Assembly: GCF_028885415.1 (NCBI RefSeq)
Contig: NZ_CP118527.1
Coordinates: forward strand, 4,650,001 to 4,714,000
Direction of reading: 5' to 3'
Source of the DNA: Streptomyces coeruleorubidus
Lineage (GTDB): Bacteria > Actinomycetota > Actinomycetes > Streptomycetales > Streptomycetaceae
Length of the DNA: 64,000 bases
In this document: positions 51,423 through 60,308 of the stretch, piece by piece
Layout: each line of letters begins with the position of its first letter
Position numbering within the stretch: position 1 is the first letter of the stretch
Notes under the pieces: generated by a model
What the model saw: only the letters and a program-made list of their open reading frames with translations
The model's database searches: none
What the model was told of the DNA's origin: nothing
Position numbers and translations under genes: made by a program

Positions 51423-52196
51423 TCACTGCTCGGCGACGGCTCGCACACTCGTGCCGTTTTCGCTGGTCAGCGTCAGGGTTTGGTGATCGACTCCGTACTT
51501 CAGCTTCCCGTCGAAAAGTCGCAGCAGGGCCTTCTCGTCGGACATGAGTGAGTCTTCGCACATCATTCGGGTCGTGGACGGGGGGCCGAGGGTGATATGG
51601 CCGTCGCGGACGGTGGCCTCGGCGTTGACCTTGTTGCAGCCGAGGCTGCCGGCGACGGTGCCCTTCTTCTCGTCGAAGGTGAGGTGGGCGCGGCCGTCGG
51701 TCCGCGGGGTCGTGACGGTCCACTTGGTGCCGCTCAGCGGGGCGTCCTGGGCCTCGGTCAGGCGGACGGTGTCCCCCTGGTCGGTGGTGAGGGTGAGGCG
51801 GTCGCCGTCCACCCGGGCCTTGAGCTCCCGGTCGGAGAGGGTGCGGGCGAGGGTCTCCTCGAACTCCATGGGTTTGTTCTCGCAGGCCATCTCCGTGGAC
51901 ATGGTCTTGCTGAGCCGGATGCGGTCGCCGTCGACGGTGGCGTCGGCGCCGAACTTGTTGCAGCCGTAGCTGCCCTCGGCCCGGCCCTTGTCGATGGTCA
52001 CGTGGGCGCCGGTCGGGGCCTTGTGGGTCCTGCCGTCCGTGGTGACGCTGTCCACGCTCCACCGCACGCCCGTCACCGGCTTCCCGGCACCGACCGAACC
52101 ACTGCCGCTGTCCGCCTTCTCGTTGCCGCAGCCCGCCATGAGCGGGACGAGCACGGCGGCGGCCGTCAGGGTCATGCGCTGCTTCTGCCTGTCCAT
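51423..52196 (-). CDS. Lipoprotein with two META domains
   Basis: A 257-residue secreted lipoprotein. The signal peptide 'MTLTAAAVLVPLMAGC' ends in a lipobox (LMAGC). Two META/HslJ-like domains follow (about 40-140 and 150-250), each with the repeated signature GxxGCNK: 'AEGSYGCNKFGADATV' and 'VAGSLGCNKVNAEATV', both closing with a MxCE motif (EMACENKPM and RMMCEDSLM). The paired cysteines would form a disulfide in each domain. META domains are linked to stress or envelope functions in other bacteria; here the role is unknown. ATG 52196. Confidence 0.88.
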   Translation of the reverse strand: MDRQKQRMTLTAAAVLVPLMAGCGNEKADSGSGSVGAGKPVTGVRWSVDSVTTDGRTHKAPTGAHVTIDKGRAEGSYGCNKFGADATVDGDRIRLSKTMSTEMACENKPMEFEETLARTLSDRELKARVDGDRLTLTTDQGDTVRLTEAQDAPLSGTKWTVTTPRTDGRAHLTFDEKKGTVAGSLGCNKVNAEATVRDGHITLGPPSTTRMMCEDSLMSDEKALLRLFDGKLKYGVDHQTLTLTSENGTSVRAVAEQ

Positions 52197-52268
52197 GCCA
52201 CTTCGACGGGGGACCCGGGGGGATCGGTTCCCCTTACGGCGCGCGTGTTCCCTCTGCTGCCTGAGCGC

Positions 52269-53066
52269 CTATGCCATGAGCGGCAGGTGGGCCGACAGAT
52301 CCGCCCGCTCCCCGCTGGCGCTGACCTTGGCGTCCTGGAGCGCCTGTGCCCACTCCAGCCGTCCGGTCGCCAGCCGGATCCAGGTCAGCGGGTCCGTCTC
52401 GACGACGTTGGGCGGGGTGCCCCGGGTGTGCCTCGGGCCCTCGCCGCACTGCACCACCGCGTACGGCGGAACCCGTACCTCCGTCGAGCCGCCGGGTGCC
52501 TTGGCGGCCAGCGCGTCGGCGAGCAGCCGGGTGCAGGCGGCGAGGGCCTGACGGTCGTAGGGGATGTCCAGGCCGGGAACGGCGGCGTTGAGGTCGTCGG
52601 TGTGGACGACGAGTTCGACGGTACGGGTGACCAGGTAGTCGGCGAGGGTCATGGCGCCGGTGCGTGTGGCGAGCAGGCGGGTGCCGGGGGCGTCCGCCAG
52701 CTTCTCGGTGAGGCTCTCCCCGGTGCCGGCGTAGAGGGCGTCGAGGTCGGGGTGGGCCTCGGCGAGCTGCCGGGTGTCGTCGGCGATGCCGACGGCGCGG
52801 GCGGCGGTGGCGAAGGGCCAGTCGAGGAGGGTGAGCTCCGCTTTCGCCGGTTCCTCGCGGTCGAGATTGCGGCTGACGCTCTCCACGGCCATCGTCACGT
52901 GCGCCGCCAGCTCCCGGACCGTCCACGCGCCGAGGCGGGTGGGGAGGGCGAGCTGCTCGGGGGTGAGGGCGCGGACGGCGGTCCGTACGTTCCCGAACTG
53001 GGCCAGTAGGGCGGCGCGGATCTTGGCGGGGTCGTAGCTGCGGGTGCGCTTCTTGGCCGGGGGCAT
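52269..53066 (-). CDS. Maleylpyruvate isomerase-like (MDMPI/DinB) family protein
   Basis: A 265-residue cytoplasmic protein. The N-terminal half has the four-helix MDMPI_N fold ('LPTRLGAWTVRELAAHVTMA' and 'VVHTDDLNAAVPGLDIPYDR', where the histidines would bind metal). The C-terminal 90 residues resemble the sterol-carrier-like domain found in this actinobacterial family ('VETDPLTWIRLATGRLEWAQ'). Members are used as thiol-dependent (mycothiol) enzymes; the substrate is unknown. ATG 53066 opens with MPPAKKRTRS. The frame is open further upstream, but that part belongs to the decayed M23 gene. Confidence 0.85.
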   Translation of the reverse strand: MPPAKKRTRSYDPAKIRAALLAQFGNVRTAVRALTPEQLALPTRLGAWTVRELAAHVTMAVESVSRNLDREEPAKAELTLLDWPFATAARAVGIADDTRQLAEAHPDLDALYAGTGESLTEKLADAPGTRLLATRTGAMTLADYLVTRTVELVVHTDDLNAAVPGLDIPYDRQALAACTRLLADALAAKAPGGSTEVRVPPYAVVQCGEGPRHTRGTPPNVVETDPLTWIRLATGRLEWAQALQDAKVSASGERADLSAHLPLMA

Positions 53067-53089
53067 GGGGAGCAGCCTAGGCCGACTGG

Positions 53090-53690
53090 GGGGGTGGTCG
53101 CGGGGGCGTCGAAGATCTTGTGGTTGCGCGGGACACCGACGCCGTGCCGGCGGAAGGGAAGGCCGCGGGCCGTGGCCGGGTCGGAGCCGTCCATCAGCTG
53201 GAAGTGCGGCCGGAGGACAACGGTGGGGTTCCGTGGAGTTGCCGGAGTTCCCGCAGCCGGCGATCCGCCGGCCGGCGCGGACGCGGTCGCCCTCGGCCAC
53301 GGCGAGGGAGCCGCGGCGCAGGTGCGCGTAGCGGGCGTAGGTGCCGTCGCCGAGGTCGAGCACGACGTGGTTGCCCATGATCCGGCCGACCCCGCTCAGT
53401 TACCGGGCCGAGCCCTCGACCAGGAACAGGTACAGCAGACCAGGCACGGACGTGCGGCTGAGGTGGTCGCGCCGGTGGTCGACGGCCCGGACGACAGTGC
53501 CGTCCGCGACAGCGAGCACGGTCCTGCCGAGCGCCGGGAAGTCACGGCTGCGGCGGGCGAGCGGCCACAGCACACGAAAGCCGGGACGGGCGCCGGACTC
53601 CGGCTCGGCGACGACGTCGATGGCGTACGTCTGCCCGTAGGCGTGCAGGCCGTGGCTCGGGGTGCGGGCAGCGGAGCCGTCACGGTGCCA
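53090..53690 (-). pseudogene. Decayed M23 family metallopeptidase gene
   Basis: On the minus strand one frame encodes 'LHAYGQTYAIDVVAEPESGA', 'FPALGRTVLAVADGTVVRAV' and LLYLFLVEGSAR, then an in-frame TAA at 53402-53400. It reopens with 'GRIMGNHVVLDLGDGTYARY' and 'GDRVRAGRRIAGCGNSGNST' up to EPH. A frameshift then moves the end HFQLMDGSDPATARGLPFRR to another frame. The fragments follow the order of a Streptomyces M23 (lysostaphin-like) protein. It has one in-frame stop, one frameshift and no N-terminus, so it is not functional. Its 5' end is cut off right at the caspase-like gene, suggesting that the neighbouring two-gene unit was inserted into it. Confidence 0.78.
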
Positions 53691-55698
53691 GACGCACCGC
53701 GAACGCGTACAGGCGGGTGATCTGGTCGCCGCTGCCGTTGTCGTCGGAGATCAGATACAGCGGCCGCCAGCCCTGGAACTCGCCGGTGGTCCACGGCTGG
53801 CCCAGGGCCATGCCCTCCGCGTTGTCGACCAGCGGGTTGATCGGCGCCGACGCGGGGGTGGCGACCGCTCCGGGGCCGCCCTGCGGGCAGCCGGCCAGGT
53901 TGAAGACGGCTTTCTGCCGGGCGAAGACGTCCACGGGGACCCCGTAAAGGGACTTCTCGCCGGTCACGTCTCCCGCCCCTTCGAGGGACAGCTGGACGAC
54001 ACGCACCGCCGCACCGAGGCCGGCCGTGTACTGGCGCTCCAGGGCGAGGAGTCCGCCCTCGTCGTCGAGCGCGACCAGTTCCACCAGGTTCATTCCGTCA
54101 CCGGCCAGGTACGCGTACTGCCGGTCCGGGGTGTAGGTGCCCCCGGGCGAGCCCGCGTAGCGCTGGATGCGGATGATGCCCCGGCCGCGCTGGTCGCCGT
54201 CCTTGGCCAGGGGGGACTCCCAGCCCGCGTAGAGGTGGCGGCCGTCCGGGGAGAGAGCGAGGGACTCGATGCTGCGGCCCATCTGGGCGCTGCCGTGGGG
54301 CCAGTACCGCAGGTCCTCGGGGATGGGGAGGTCCTTGCCGAGTTGCCGTCCGGTGACAAGGTCGAAGCGGCGGATGGCCGGGCCGGTCTCGGAGCCGATC
54401 AGCATCGTCCGGCCGCCCTTCTCGACGGCCAGGGCCTCCCCGTCGTACCACTCGGGAAACGCCTCGCCGTTCGGCCGACGCAGCGTCACCGGCGTGTCGG
54501 CCACGGGCTCGAGGTGCGAGGAGGTGCCGAGGCTGAGCGGGAAGACCCGGCCCGGGGAGTTGTCGGCGAGCGCCAGGGCCTTGAAGACCGGGCCCTGGGA
54601 GACGAGGGCGAGGGAGGACAGGCCTTCGACCGGTTCGTAGTCGACGTTCTTCTTGTTCAGGGCGTCGGAGTGGCCGAGCAGGACCGCCTGGGGCGTCTTG
54701 TCATCGGCCGACGGGGTGCAGTTGCCGGTCGCGGGCGCGGGATGGGTGTCGTGCCACCAGTCGGCGGCAGGGGCGGCGCCCAGCCCGAGAGCGAGGCCGG
54801 CGCACCCGGCCGCCAACGACCACAGCAGGATGCGGGCCCGGCGCGGCGGACCCATGGGCTGCACGGGCGGTGGGGGCAGCGGAGGGAGCACGGCCACATT
54901 GCGGACGAAGTCCAGTCGGCCGACTCCGTTGTGGTCCTCGTCCTGGGGCTCCTGCGGCACAGCGGGCTTCAGGGCGGAGATGCGCTCCTTCGCCGCCTGG
55001 AAGAGGGCGTGCAGCCCCAGCATCTCCGGCCCGTCCGGCACCCCCCGGCGCATGACGTCCACGAGGGCACCGGTGAAGAGGGTGCACCGCTTGGGATCGG
55101 GGGCGTGGGAGGGCCGGTCGCGTGGGGCGGAGGCCATGACGTACGAGCCCTCGACCCCGCGCAGCGCCGCCACAGCGGCCTCACTGCCCTGCGTGCCGGG
55201 GTCGGTGCCGCTCATCTCGTTCAGCACCCGGCCGCTGAAGCAGCAGTCGAGGATCAGGACGTGGCGCAGCGCGGCCCCCGTGTCGCGGATGGCGCGGCGC
55301 ACGTCGCTGGAGCGGACACAGGTTTCCGGCTGGCCCTCGACCGAGCCGGGCAGGGTGAGCAGGAGTTGCCGCTCGTGGCGGTCGACGAGTCCGTGCCCGG
55401 CGTAGTAGACGATCAGCGTGTCCTCGGCGAGGGCGCCGGCCTCCCGGATCGGGGCCACCATATCGGGCTGGGCCTCGGGGTTGGCGACCGTGAAGATCCG
55501 CTCTTCGGGGATGCCCCATATCTGCTCGTCCATGAGCGCGGCCCGCAGTTCGACGAGGTTGTTGCGGACGCTGCGCAGAGGGTCCAGAGAGGTGAAGCCG
55601 TCGACGCCGATCAGCACACATGCGGAGCGGCTCGGATCGATCCGGGAGGACGCTTCGCCGGTCGGCTGCGTGCCGGCTCCCACGGAGGCCGAGGTCAC
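53680..55698 (-). CDS. Membrane caspase-like protease fused to phytase-like (esterase-like) beta-propeller
   Basis: A 672-residue protein with three parts. Residues 25-250 are a caspase/C14 domain with the complete dyad: His102 in VYYAGHG and Cys153 in LILDCCFSG, and the typical MASAPRD and FTGALVDVM segments. A membrane helix lies at about 288-311 ('ILLWSLAAGCAGLALGLGAA'). The outer half (about 340-672) resembles the 'esterase-like activity of phytase' domain ('RSIESLALSPDGRHLYAGWE', 'VELVALDDEGGLLALERQYT', 'NAEGMALGQPWT', YLISDDNGSGDQITRLYAF). A protease inside and a propeller outside suggests signal-triggered killing or regulation. It overlaps the small EACC1-like gene by GTGA, and is translated after it. 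GTG 55698. Confidence 0.87.
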   Translation of the reverse strand: MTSASVGAGTQPTGEASSRIDPSRSACVLIGVDGFTSLDPLRSVRNNLVELRAALMDEQIWGIPEERIFTVANPEAQPDMVAPIREAGALAEDTLIVYYAGHGLVDRHERQLLLTLPGSVEGQPETCVRSSDVRRAIRDTGAALRHVLILDCCFSGRVLNEMSGTDPGTQGSEAAVAALRGVEGSYVMASAPRDRPSHAPDPKRCTLFTGALVDVMRRGVPDGPEMLGLHALFQAAKERISALKPAVPQEPQDEDHNGVGRLDFVRNVAVLPPLPPPPVQPMGPPRRARILLWSLAAGCAGLALGLGAAPAADWWHDTHPAPATGNCTPSADDKTPQAVLLGHSDALNKKNVDYEPVEGLSSLALVSQGPVFKALALADNSPGRVFPLSLGTSSHLEPVADTPVTLRRPNGEAFPEWYDGEALAVEKGGRTMLIGSETGPAIRRFDLVTGRQLGKDLPIPEDLRYWPHGSAQMGRSIESLALSPDGRHLYAGWESPLAKDGDQRGRGIIRIQRYAGSPGGTYTPDRQYAYLAGDGMNLVELVALDDEGGLLALERQYTAGLGAAVRVVQLSLEGAGDVTGEKSLYGVPVDVFARQKAVFNLAGCPQGGPGAVATPASAPINPLVDNAEGMALGQPWTTGEFQGWRPLYLISDDNGSGDQITRLYAFAVRLAP

Positions 55699-56048
55699 CG
55701 CCCGCTCGCCTCCGGACCGTTGTCGTCCCCGGTGTCGCCGCGCAGCCTGCGCAGGATGTCATCCGCCTCGGCGGGGTCCACACCGTGGATGTGGAACGTG
55801 ATGGTTCCCCGGTCCCTGCGGCTGTGCCGCCAGGCCAGGTACGACAGCGGCAGCTGGGCCATGCCTGTCGCGGTCGCGATCACCGCGAGCACCGCTTCGA
55901 GGCCGGTCCCCATCCGGCCCGGGTGATCGGCGGCGACCCGTTCCACCCGGACGTGACCACGTAACGACCGGTCGTCTGAGAACCAATCGAACAGAGACTC
56001 GAGATCCTCCTCGTGGTCCTGTCTGGCCGCCTCGAATCTGATGTCCAT
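55695..56048 (-). CDS. EACC1-like effector-associated protein
   Basis: A 117-residue protein with the layout of EACC1 (effector-associated constant component) proteins described in actinobacterial conflict systems. It has an acidic N-terminus with a LFDWFSDDRSLRGHVRVE stretch, then HPGRMGTGLEAVLAVIATAT, a hydrophobic helix with a W-rich end (LPLSYLAWRHSRRDRG), an ITFHIHG strand and a DADDILRRL-like helix. It overlaps the caspase-like gene by four bases. In such systems the constant part is thought to link a variable effector to regulation. Family assignment is from pattern memory; confidence is moderate. ATG 56048. Confidence 0.7.
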   Translation of the reverse strand: MDIRFEAARQDHEEDLESLFDWFSDDRSLRGHVRVERVAADHPGRMGTGLEAVLAVIATATGMAQLPLSYLAWRHSRRDRGTITFHIHGVDPAEADDILRRLRGDTGDDNGPEASGR

Positions 56049-56187
56049 CCGCCCGCTTCCCCCTGCCCGCCCGAGCCGTGTCCACAAACGCTGTCCCACT
56101 GACACAACTACCCTGCGCGCCTCGGGAGTTACAAGCGGTTCCCGAAGTGTTCACCATCCCGGGGCGGACGGGTGGGGTGGCCGGGAA

Positions 56188-56230
56188 CGCAGACGGAGGT
56201 CTCGCCCCTGGGGTGAGACCTCCGTCTGCG
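56188..56230 (-). terminator. Terminator of the purS-purQ-purL operon
   Basis: Perfect 16-bp inverted repeat CGCAGACGGAGGTCTC / GAGACCTCCGTCTGCG with an 11-base loop, ten bases past the purL stop. Confidence 0.9.
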
Positions 56231-56239
56231 TGGGGCCGC

Positions 56240-58498
56240 TCACGCAAGCAGCGCCGGGATCGTCTCTTCGTGAGCCTTCCGAAGGTCCTCAAGGGACAGT
56301 TCGAACTCGCCCTGAAGCTCCACCGTGGCACCGTCCACGACACCGATGCGGGTGACGGGCAGACCCCGGGCCCCGCACATGTCGTTGAAGCGGACCTCCT
56401 CCGAACGCGGCACGGCCACGACGGCGCGGCCCGCCGACTCGGAGAAGAGGAAGGTGAAGGCGTCCAGACCGTCCGGGACGATCAGGCGGGCGCCCTTGCC
56501 GCCGAGCAGCGCCGACTCGACGACCGCCTGGATCAGACCGCCGTCGGACAGGTCGTGCGCGGAGTCGATCATGCCGTCGCGGGAGGCGGCGATCAGGATC
56601 TCGGCGAGCAGGCGCTCGCGCTCCAGGTCGACCTTGGGCGGCAGACCGCCGAGGTGGTCGTGGACGACCTGCGACCAGGCCGAGCCGCCGAACTCCTCAC
56701 GGGTGTCGCCGAGGAGGTAGAGCAGCTGGCCCTCCTCCTGGAAGGCGACCGGCGTGCGGCGGGCGACGTCGTCGATGACGCCCAGGACCGCGACCACCGG
56801 GGTCGGGTGGATGGCCGCCTCGCCCGTCTGGTTGTAGAGGGACACGTTGCCGCCGGTGACCGGCGTGCCGAGCTGCCGGCAGGCGTCCGCCAGACCGCGC
56901 ACGGCCTCCGCGAACTGCCACATCACCGCAGGGTCCTCGGGCGAGCCGAAGTTCAGGCAGTCGGAGACGGCGAGCGGCTTGGCGCCGGTGGTGGCGACGT
57001 TGCGGTACGCCTCCGACAGCGCGAGCTGCGCGCCCGCGTACGGGTCGAGCTTGGCGTACCGGCCGTTGCCGTCGGTGGCGAGGGCCACGCCGAGGCCGGT
57101 CTCCTCGTCGATCCGGATCATGCCGGAGTCCTCGGGCTGGGCGAGGACCGTGTTGCCCTGCACGAAGTGGTCGTACTGGGAGGTGATCCAGGACTTGGAG
57201 GCCTGGTTCGGGGAGCCGACCAGCTTCAGGACCTGGTCCTTCAGTTCCTCGGAGGTCCGCGGCCGCGGCAGCTTGTTCGCGTCGTCCGCCTGGAGGGCGT
57301 CCTGCCAGGACGGGCGGGCGTACGGGCGCTCGTAGACCGGACCCTCGTGGGCCACCGTGCGCGGGTCGACGTCGACGATCTTGCCGCCGTGCCAGTAGAT
57401 CTCCAGGCGGTCGCCGTCGGTCACCTCACCGATGACGGTGGCGATGACGTCCCACTTCTCGCAGATCTCCAGGAAGCGGTCGACCTTCTCCGGCTCGACG
57501 ACCGCGCACATGCGCTCCTGCGACTCGCTCATGAGGATTTCCTCGGGAGAGAGCGTGGAGTCGCGCAGGGGGACGTCGTCCAGGGTGACGCGCATGCCGC
57601 CAGAGCCGTTGGAGGCCAGCTCCGAGGTGGCGCAGGACAGGCCCGCCGCACCCAGGTCCTGGATACCGACGACCAGCTTCTCCCTGAAGGCCTCCAGGGT
57701 GCACTCGATGAGCAGCTTCTCCTGGAAGGGGTCGCCGACCTGGACGGCCGGGCGCTTCGAGGGCTTGGCGTCGTCGAACGTCTCGGAGGCCAGGATCGAC
57801 GCGCCGCCGATGCCGTCGCCGCCGGTCCGGGCCCCGTACAGGATGACCTTGTTGCCCGCGCCGGACGCCTTCGCGAGGTGGATGTCCTCGTGCCGCATCA
57901 CGCCGATGCACCCGGCGTTGACCAGCGGGTTGCCCTGGTAGCAGGAGTCGAAGACGACCTCGCCGCCGATGTTGGGCAGACCCAGGCAGTTGCCGTAGCC
58001 GCCGATGCCCGCGACGACACCCGGCAGCACACGCTTGGTGTCGGGGTGGTCGGCGGCGCCGAAGCGCAGCGGGTCGACGACCGCGACCGGGCGGGCGCCC
58101 ATGGCGATGATGTCGCGGACGATGCCGCCGACACCGGTGGCCGCGCCCTGGTAGGGCTCGACGTACGACGGGTGGTTGTGCGACTCGACCTTGAAGGTGA
58201 CCGCGTAACCCTGGCCGACGTCCACCACACCGGCGTTCTCGCCGATGCCGACGAGCAGGGCGTCGTTCTCGGGTGCCTTCTCGCCGAACTGGCGCAGGTG
58301 CACCTTGCTGCTCTTGTACGAGCAGTGCTCCGACCACATCACCGAGTACATGGCGAGCTCGGCACCGGTGGGCCGGCGGCCGAGGATCTCGACCACGCGC
58401 TCGTACTCGTCCTTCTTCAGGCCCAGTTCGGCCCAGGGCAGCTCGACGTCGGGGGTCGCGGCCGCGTGCTCGACCGTGTCCAGAGGCGTCCGGCTCAT
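56240..58498 (-). CDS. purL: Phosphoribosylformylglycinamidine synthase, large subunit PurL
   Basis: A 752-residue small-type PurL, which forms a complex with PurQ and PurS to convert FGAR to FGAM using ammonia from glutamine. Motifs: [31 protein letters not shown], '[20 protein letters not shown]', [26 protein letters not shown] and, in the C-terminal half, '[20 protein letters not shown]' and [16 protein letters not shown]. It overlaps purQ by four bases (ATGA at 58495-58498) and is last in the operon. Confidence 0.97.
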   Translation of the reverse strand: MSRTPLDTVEHAAATPDVELPWAELGLKKDEYERVVEILGRRPTGAELAMYSVMWSEHCSYKSSKVHLRQFGEKAPENDALLVGIGENAGVVDVGQGYAVTFKVESHNHPSYVEPYQGAATGVGGIVRDIIAMGARPVAVVDPLRFGAADHPDTKRVLPGVVAGIGGYGNCLGLPNIGGEVVFDSCYQGNPLVNAGCIGVMRHEDIHLAKASGAGNKVILYGARTGGDGIGGASILASETFDDAKPSKRPAVQVGDPFQEKLLIECTLEAFREKLVVGIQDLGAAGLSCATSELASNGSGGMRVTLDDVPLRDSTLSPEEILMSESQERMCAVVEPEKVDRFLEICEKWDVIATVIGEVTDGDRLEIYWHGGKIVDVDPRTVAHEGPVYERPYARPSWQDALQADDANKLPRPRTSEELKDQVLKLVGSPNQASKSWITSQYDHFVQGNTVLAQPEDSGMIRIDEETGLGVALATDGNGRYAKLDPYAGAQLALSEAYRNVATTGAKPLAVSDCLNFGSPEDPAVMWQFAEAVRGLADACRQLGTPVTGGNVSLYNQTGEAAIHPTPVVAVLGVIDDVARRTPVAFQEEGQLLYLLGDTREEFGGSAWSQVVHDHLGGLPPKVDLERERLLAEILIAASRDGMIDSAHDLSDGGLIQAVVESALLGGKGARLIVPDGLDAFTFLFSESAGRAVVAVPRSEEVRFNDMCGARGLPVTRIGVVDGATVELQGEFELSLEDLRKAHEETIPALLA

Positions 58499-59175
58499 GC
58501 GTTGACCAGCTTCTTGAGGATCGAGGTGAAGAACGGGAGACCGTCGCTGCGACCGGTTCCGATCAGCGGCTCGACGGCGTGCTCGGGGTGCGGCATGAGG
58601 CCTACGACGTTGCCGGCCTCGTTGGTGACACCCGCGATGTCGTTGTTCGAGCCGTTGGGGTTGACGTCCAGGTACCGGAAGGCGACCCGACCCTCGGACT
58701 CCAGCGCGTCCAGCGTGCGCTGGTCGGCGACGTACTGTCCGTCGATGTTCTTCAGCGGGATGTGGATCTCCTGGCCGGCGGTGTAGTCGCTGGTCCAGGC
58801 CGTCTCGGCGTTCTCCACGCGCAGCTTCTGGTCACGGCAGATGAAGTGCAGGTGGTTGTTGCGCAGCATCGTGCCGGGCAGCAGATGGGCCTCGGTGAGG
58901 ATCTGGAAGCCGTTGCAGATGCCGAGGACCGGAAGGCCGGCCTTCGCCTGCTCGATCAGCGGCTCCATGACCGGCGAGAAACGGGCGATGGCCCCGGCGC
59001 GCAGATAGTCGCCGTAGGAGAAACCACCGCACAGCACCACGGCGTCGACCTGCTTGAGGTCCTTGTCCTTGTGCCACAGGGCGACCGGCTCGGCGCCCGC
59101 GAGCCGGATCGCGCGCTGGGTGTCCCGGTCGTCCAGACTGCCGGGGAAAGTGACGACGCCAATACGAGCGGTCAC
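58495..59175 (-). CDS. purQ: Phosphoribosylformylglycinamidine synthase glutaminase subunit PurQ
   Basis: A 226-residue class I glutamine amidotransferase. The nucleophile Cys is in [11 protein letters not shown], and His and Glu are in [11 protein letters not shown]. The N-terminus [20 protein letters not shown] and [20 protein letters not shown] are typical PurQ. It supplies ammonia to PurL. It overlaps purS and purL by four bases on each side, showing tight translational coupling in purS-purQ-purL. Confidence 0.97.
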   Translation of the reverse strand: MTARIGVVTFPGSLDDRDTQRAIRLAGAEPVALWHKDKDLKQVDAVVLCGGFSYGDYLRAGAIARFSPVMEPLIEQAKAGLPVLGICNGFQILTEAHLLPGTMLRNNHLHFICRDQKLRVENAETAWTSDYTAGQEIHIPLKNIDGQYVADQRTLDALESEGRVAFRYLDVNPNGSNNDIAGVTNEAGNVVGLMPHPEHAVEPLIGTGRSDGLPFFTSILKKLVNA

Positions 59176-59435
59176 TTCACGGCCTCCGCGACTTCCTCGA
59201 CCCGGACCGTGAAGTCCTCGATCACGGTGTTCGCGAGGAACGACTCCGCAAGATCGTGAATGCGGGCGAGGGCGGCCTCGTCGACCGGCCCGTCAACTTC
59301 CAGTTCGAAACGCTTTCCCTGGCGGACGTCCGAGATCCCCTCGAAACCCAGCCGCGGCAGTGCGCGCTGCACCGCCTGGCCCTGGGGGTCGAGGATCTCC
59401 GGCTTGAGCATGACGTCGACTACGACGCGTGCCAC
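59172..59435 (-). CDS. purS: Phosphoribosylformylglycinamidine synthase subunit PurS
   Basis: An 87-residue PurS, the small dimeric bridge between PurQ and PurL. Sequence '[20 protein letters not shown]' and '[20 protein letters not shown]' is diagnostic. Of two in-frame GTG codons (59441 and 59435) the second is preferred because GGGAG lies five bases upstream. First gene of the purS-purQ-purL operon. Confidence 0.95.
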   Translation of the reverse strand: MARVVVDVMLKPEILDPQGQAVQRALPRLGFEGISDVRQGKRFELEVDGPVDEAALARIHDLAESFLANTVIEDFTVRVEEVAEAVK

Positions 59436-59702
59436 TGGCACTCCCGGTGTGTGGTGCTGAGCAGGTTCCTTCAGACTACCCGCACAAAATTTCTACGCGC
59501 GTCGACTTGTAGGAATCTACGTGACGGTCATCACGATCCGGCATCAACGTGCCCACACACGAAAATTTCCGGGAAAGATTCCGGGTCGGCACCCGAAACC
59601 TATTGCGTTCGGACACGCGGAAGGATTTAGTCGGGTTTCACATTGCATTGCCGGGCACTGTAGAAATGAATTGGCAAGTGCCGCAGGAAGGGACCGATAT
59701 TC
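59436..59702. other. Divergent promoter region purS / lsrL
   Basis: About 265 bases shared by two divergent genes. It is unusually AT-rich for the window (CACAAAATTTCTACG, ACGAAAATTTCCGGGAAAG, AAGGATTTAGTCGGG). A palindrome GTAG-GAAT-CTAC stands at about 59509-59520, with another CTAC/GTAG pairing overlapping its left side. This could be the purine operator or the autoregulatory AT-rich site of the Lsr2-like protein. Confidence 0.55.
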
Positions 59703-60020
59703 GTGGCGCAGAAGGTCGTGGTCACTCTCTTTGACGACATCGACGGCTCGGAAGCGGCGGAAACGATCGCCTTCGGACTGGACGGCAAGTCGTACGAGAT
59801 CGACCTGAACGAAGTCAATGCCGGCGAACTGCGGAAGGCGCTCGCGCCCTACGTGGAGGCCGGCCGCAAGCGGTCCCGCTCGGGCAGGACGTACCGGCAG
59901 ACGGAGGTCGCCCCCGACCCGTCGGCCGTGCGCGCCTGGGCCCAGGCCCACAAGATGGAGGTCCCCGCGCGCGGGCGCATTCCCAAGAGGGTCTACGAGG
60001 CGTTCACCGCCGCGCAGTGA
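59703..60020 (+). CDS. lsrL: Lsr2-family nucleoid-associated silencer, LsrL type
   Basis: A 105-residue Lsr2 paralogue. The N-terminal dimerisation half reads AQKVVVTLFDDIDGSEAAET and 'IAFGLDGKSYEIDLNEVNAG'. The C-terminal DNA-binding half has VRAWAQAHKMEVPARGRIPK, with RGR as the AT-hook-like minor-groove contact. Lsr2 proteins coat AT-rich foreign DNA and silence specialised metabolism. Streptomyces have two, and the one located beside purS is LsrL by gene order. Start GTG 59703 with a GGAAGGGA ribosome site. It is divergent from purS. Confidence 0.93.
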   Translation: MAQKVVVTLFDDIDGSEAAETIAFGLDGKSYEIDLNEVNAGELRKALAPYVEAGRKRSRSGRTYRQTEVAPDPSAVRAWAQAHKMEVPARGRIPKRVYEAFTAAQ

Positions 60021-60154
60021 CCGCCCGGTGAGGCCGGGCGGACGACCGGTCACCCGCCCCTCGCGGCAACCGACTTGCGCAGCACCCCGGCTGATCAGCT
60101 AGAGTCTGGAGCACGCCGAGGGGCGAGGCCGAAAGGCCCAGCTCACGGAAACAC

Positions 60155-60226
60155 GCGGGTGTAGTTCAGTAGTAGAACATCCCCCTTCCAGGGGGAAGGC
60201 GCAGTGTGCGATTCCTGTCACCCGCT
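60155..60226 (+). tRNA. tRNA-Gly (anticodon TCC) with non-canonical D- and T-loops
   Basis: A 72-base tRNA with a perfect 7-bp acceptor (GCGGGTG/CACCCGC), a 4-bp D-stem, a perfect 5-bp anticodon stem (TCCCC/GGGGA) and loop CTTCCAG, so the anticodon is TCC. Two elements needed in normal elongator tRNAs are changed. The D-loop reads AGTAGTA where GG at 18-19 is expected. The T-arm reads GCAGTGTGCGATTCCTGT, with TGTGC in place of GTTC and one extra base, leaving four T-stem pairs. The canonical neighbour at 60309 keeps both elements. Loss of the GG and GTTC elements is known from staphylococcal tRNA-Gly used only for peptidoglycan cross-bridges. Whether this one is used on the ribosome is unknown. 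Confidence 0.82.
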
Positions 60227-60308
60227 CTGCATCGCCAGTACCGACCACTCTTGTGGATCAGGTAGGCTGGTGCCCGCACCGATCGGTGAGAGCCGGTCGG
60301 GAGCAAAC

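Noticed and set aside
53066..53378. N-terminal M23 extension of the MDMPI-like protein
   Set aside because: The frame is open, but the sequence belongs to the decayed M23 gene and becomes nonsense after GNSTEPH; ATG 53066 gives the normal family protein.
56078..58786. 900-codon open frame opposite purL
   Set aside because: Antisense shadow of purL and purQ, which have full family motifs.
59549..59808. Small open frames overlapping the lsrL start
   Set aside because: Composition and lack of homology; the lsrL frame has the conserved family N-terminus and a ribosome site.
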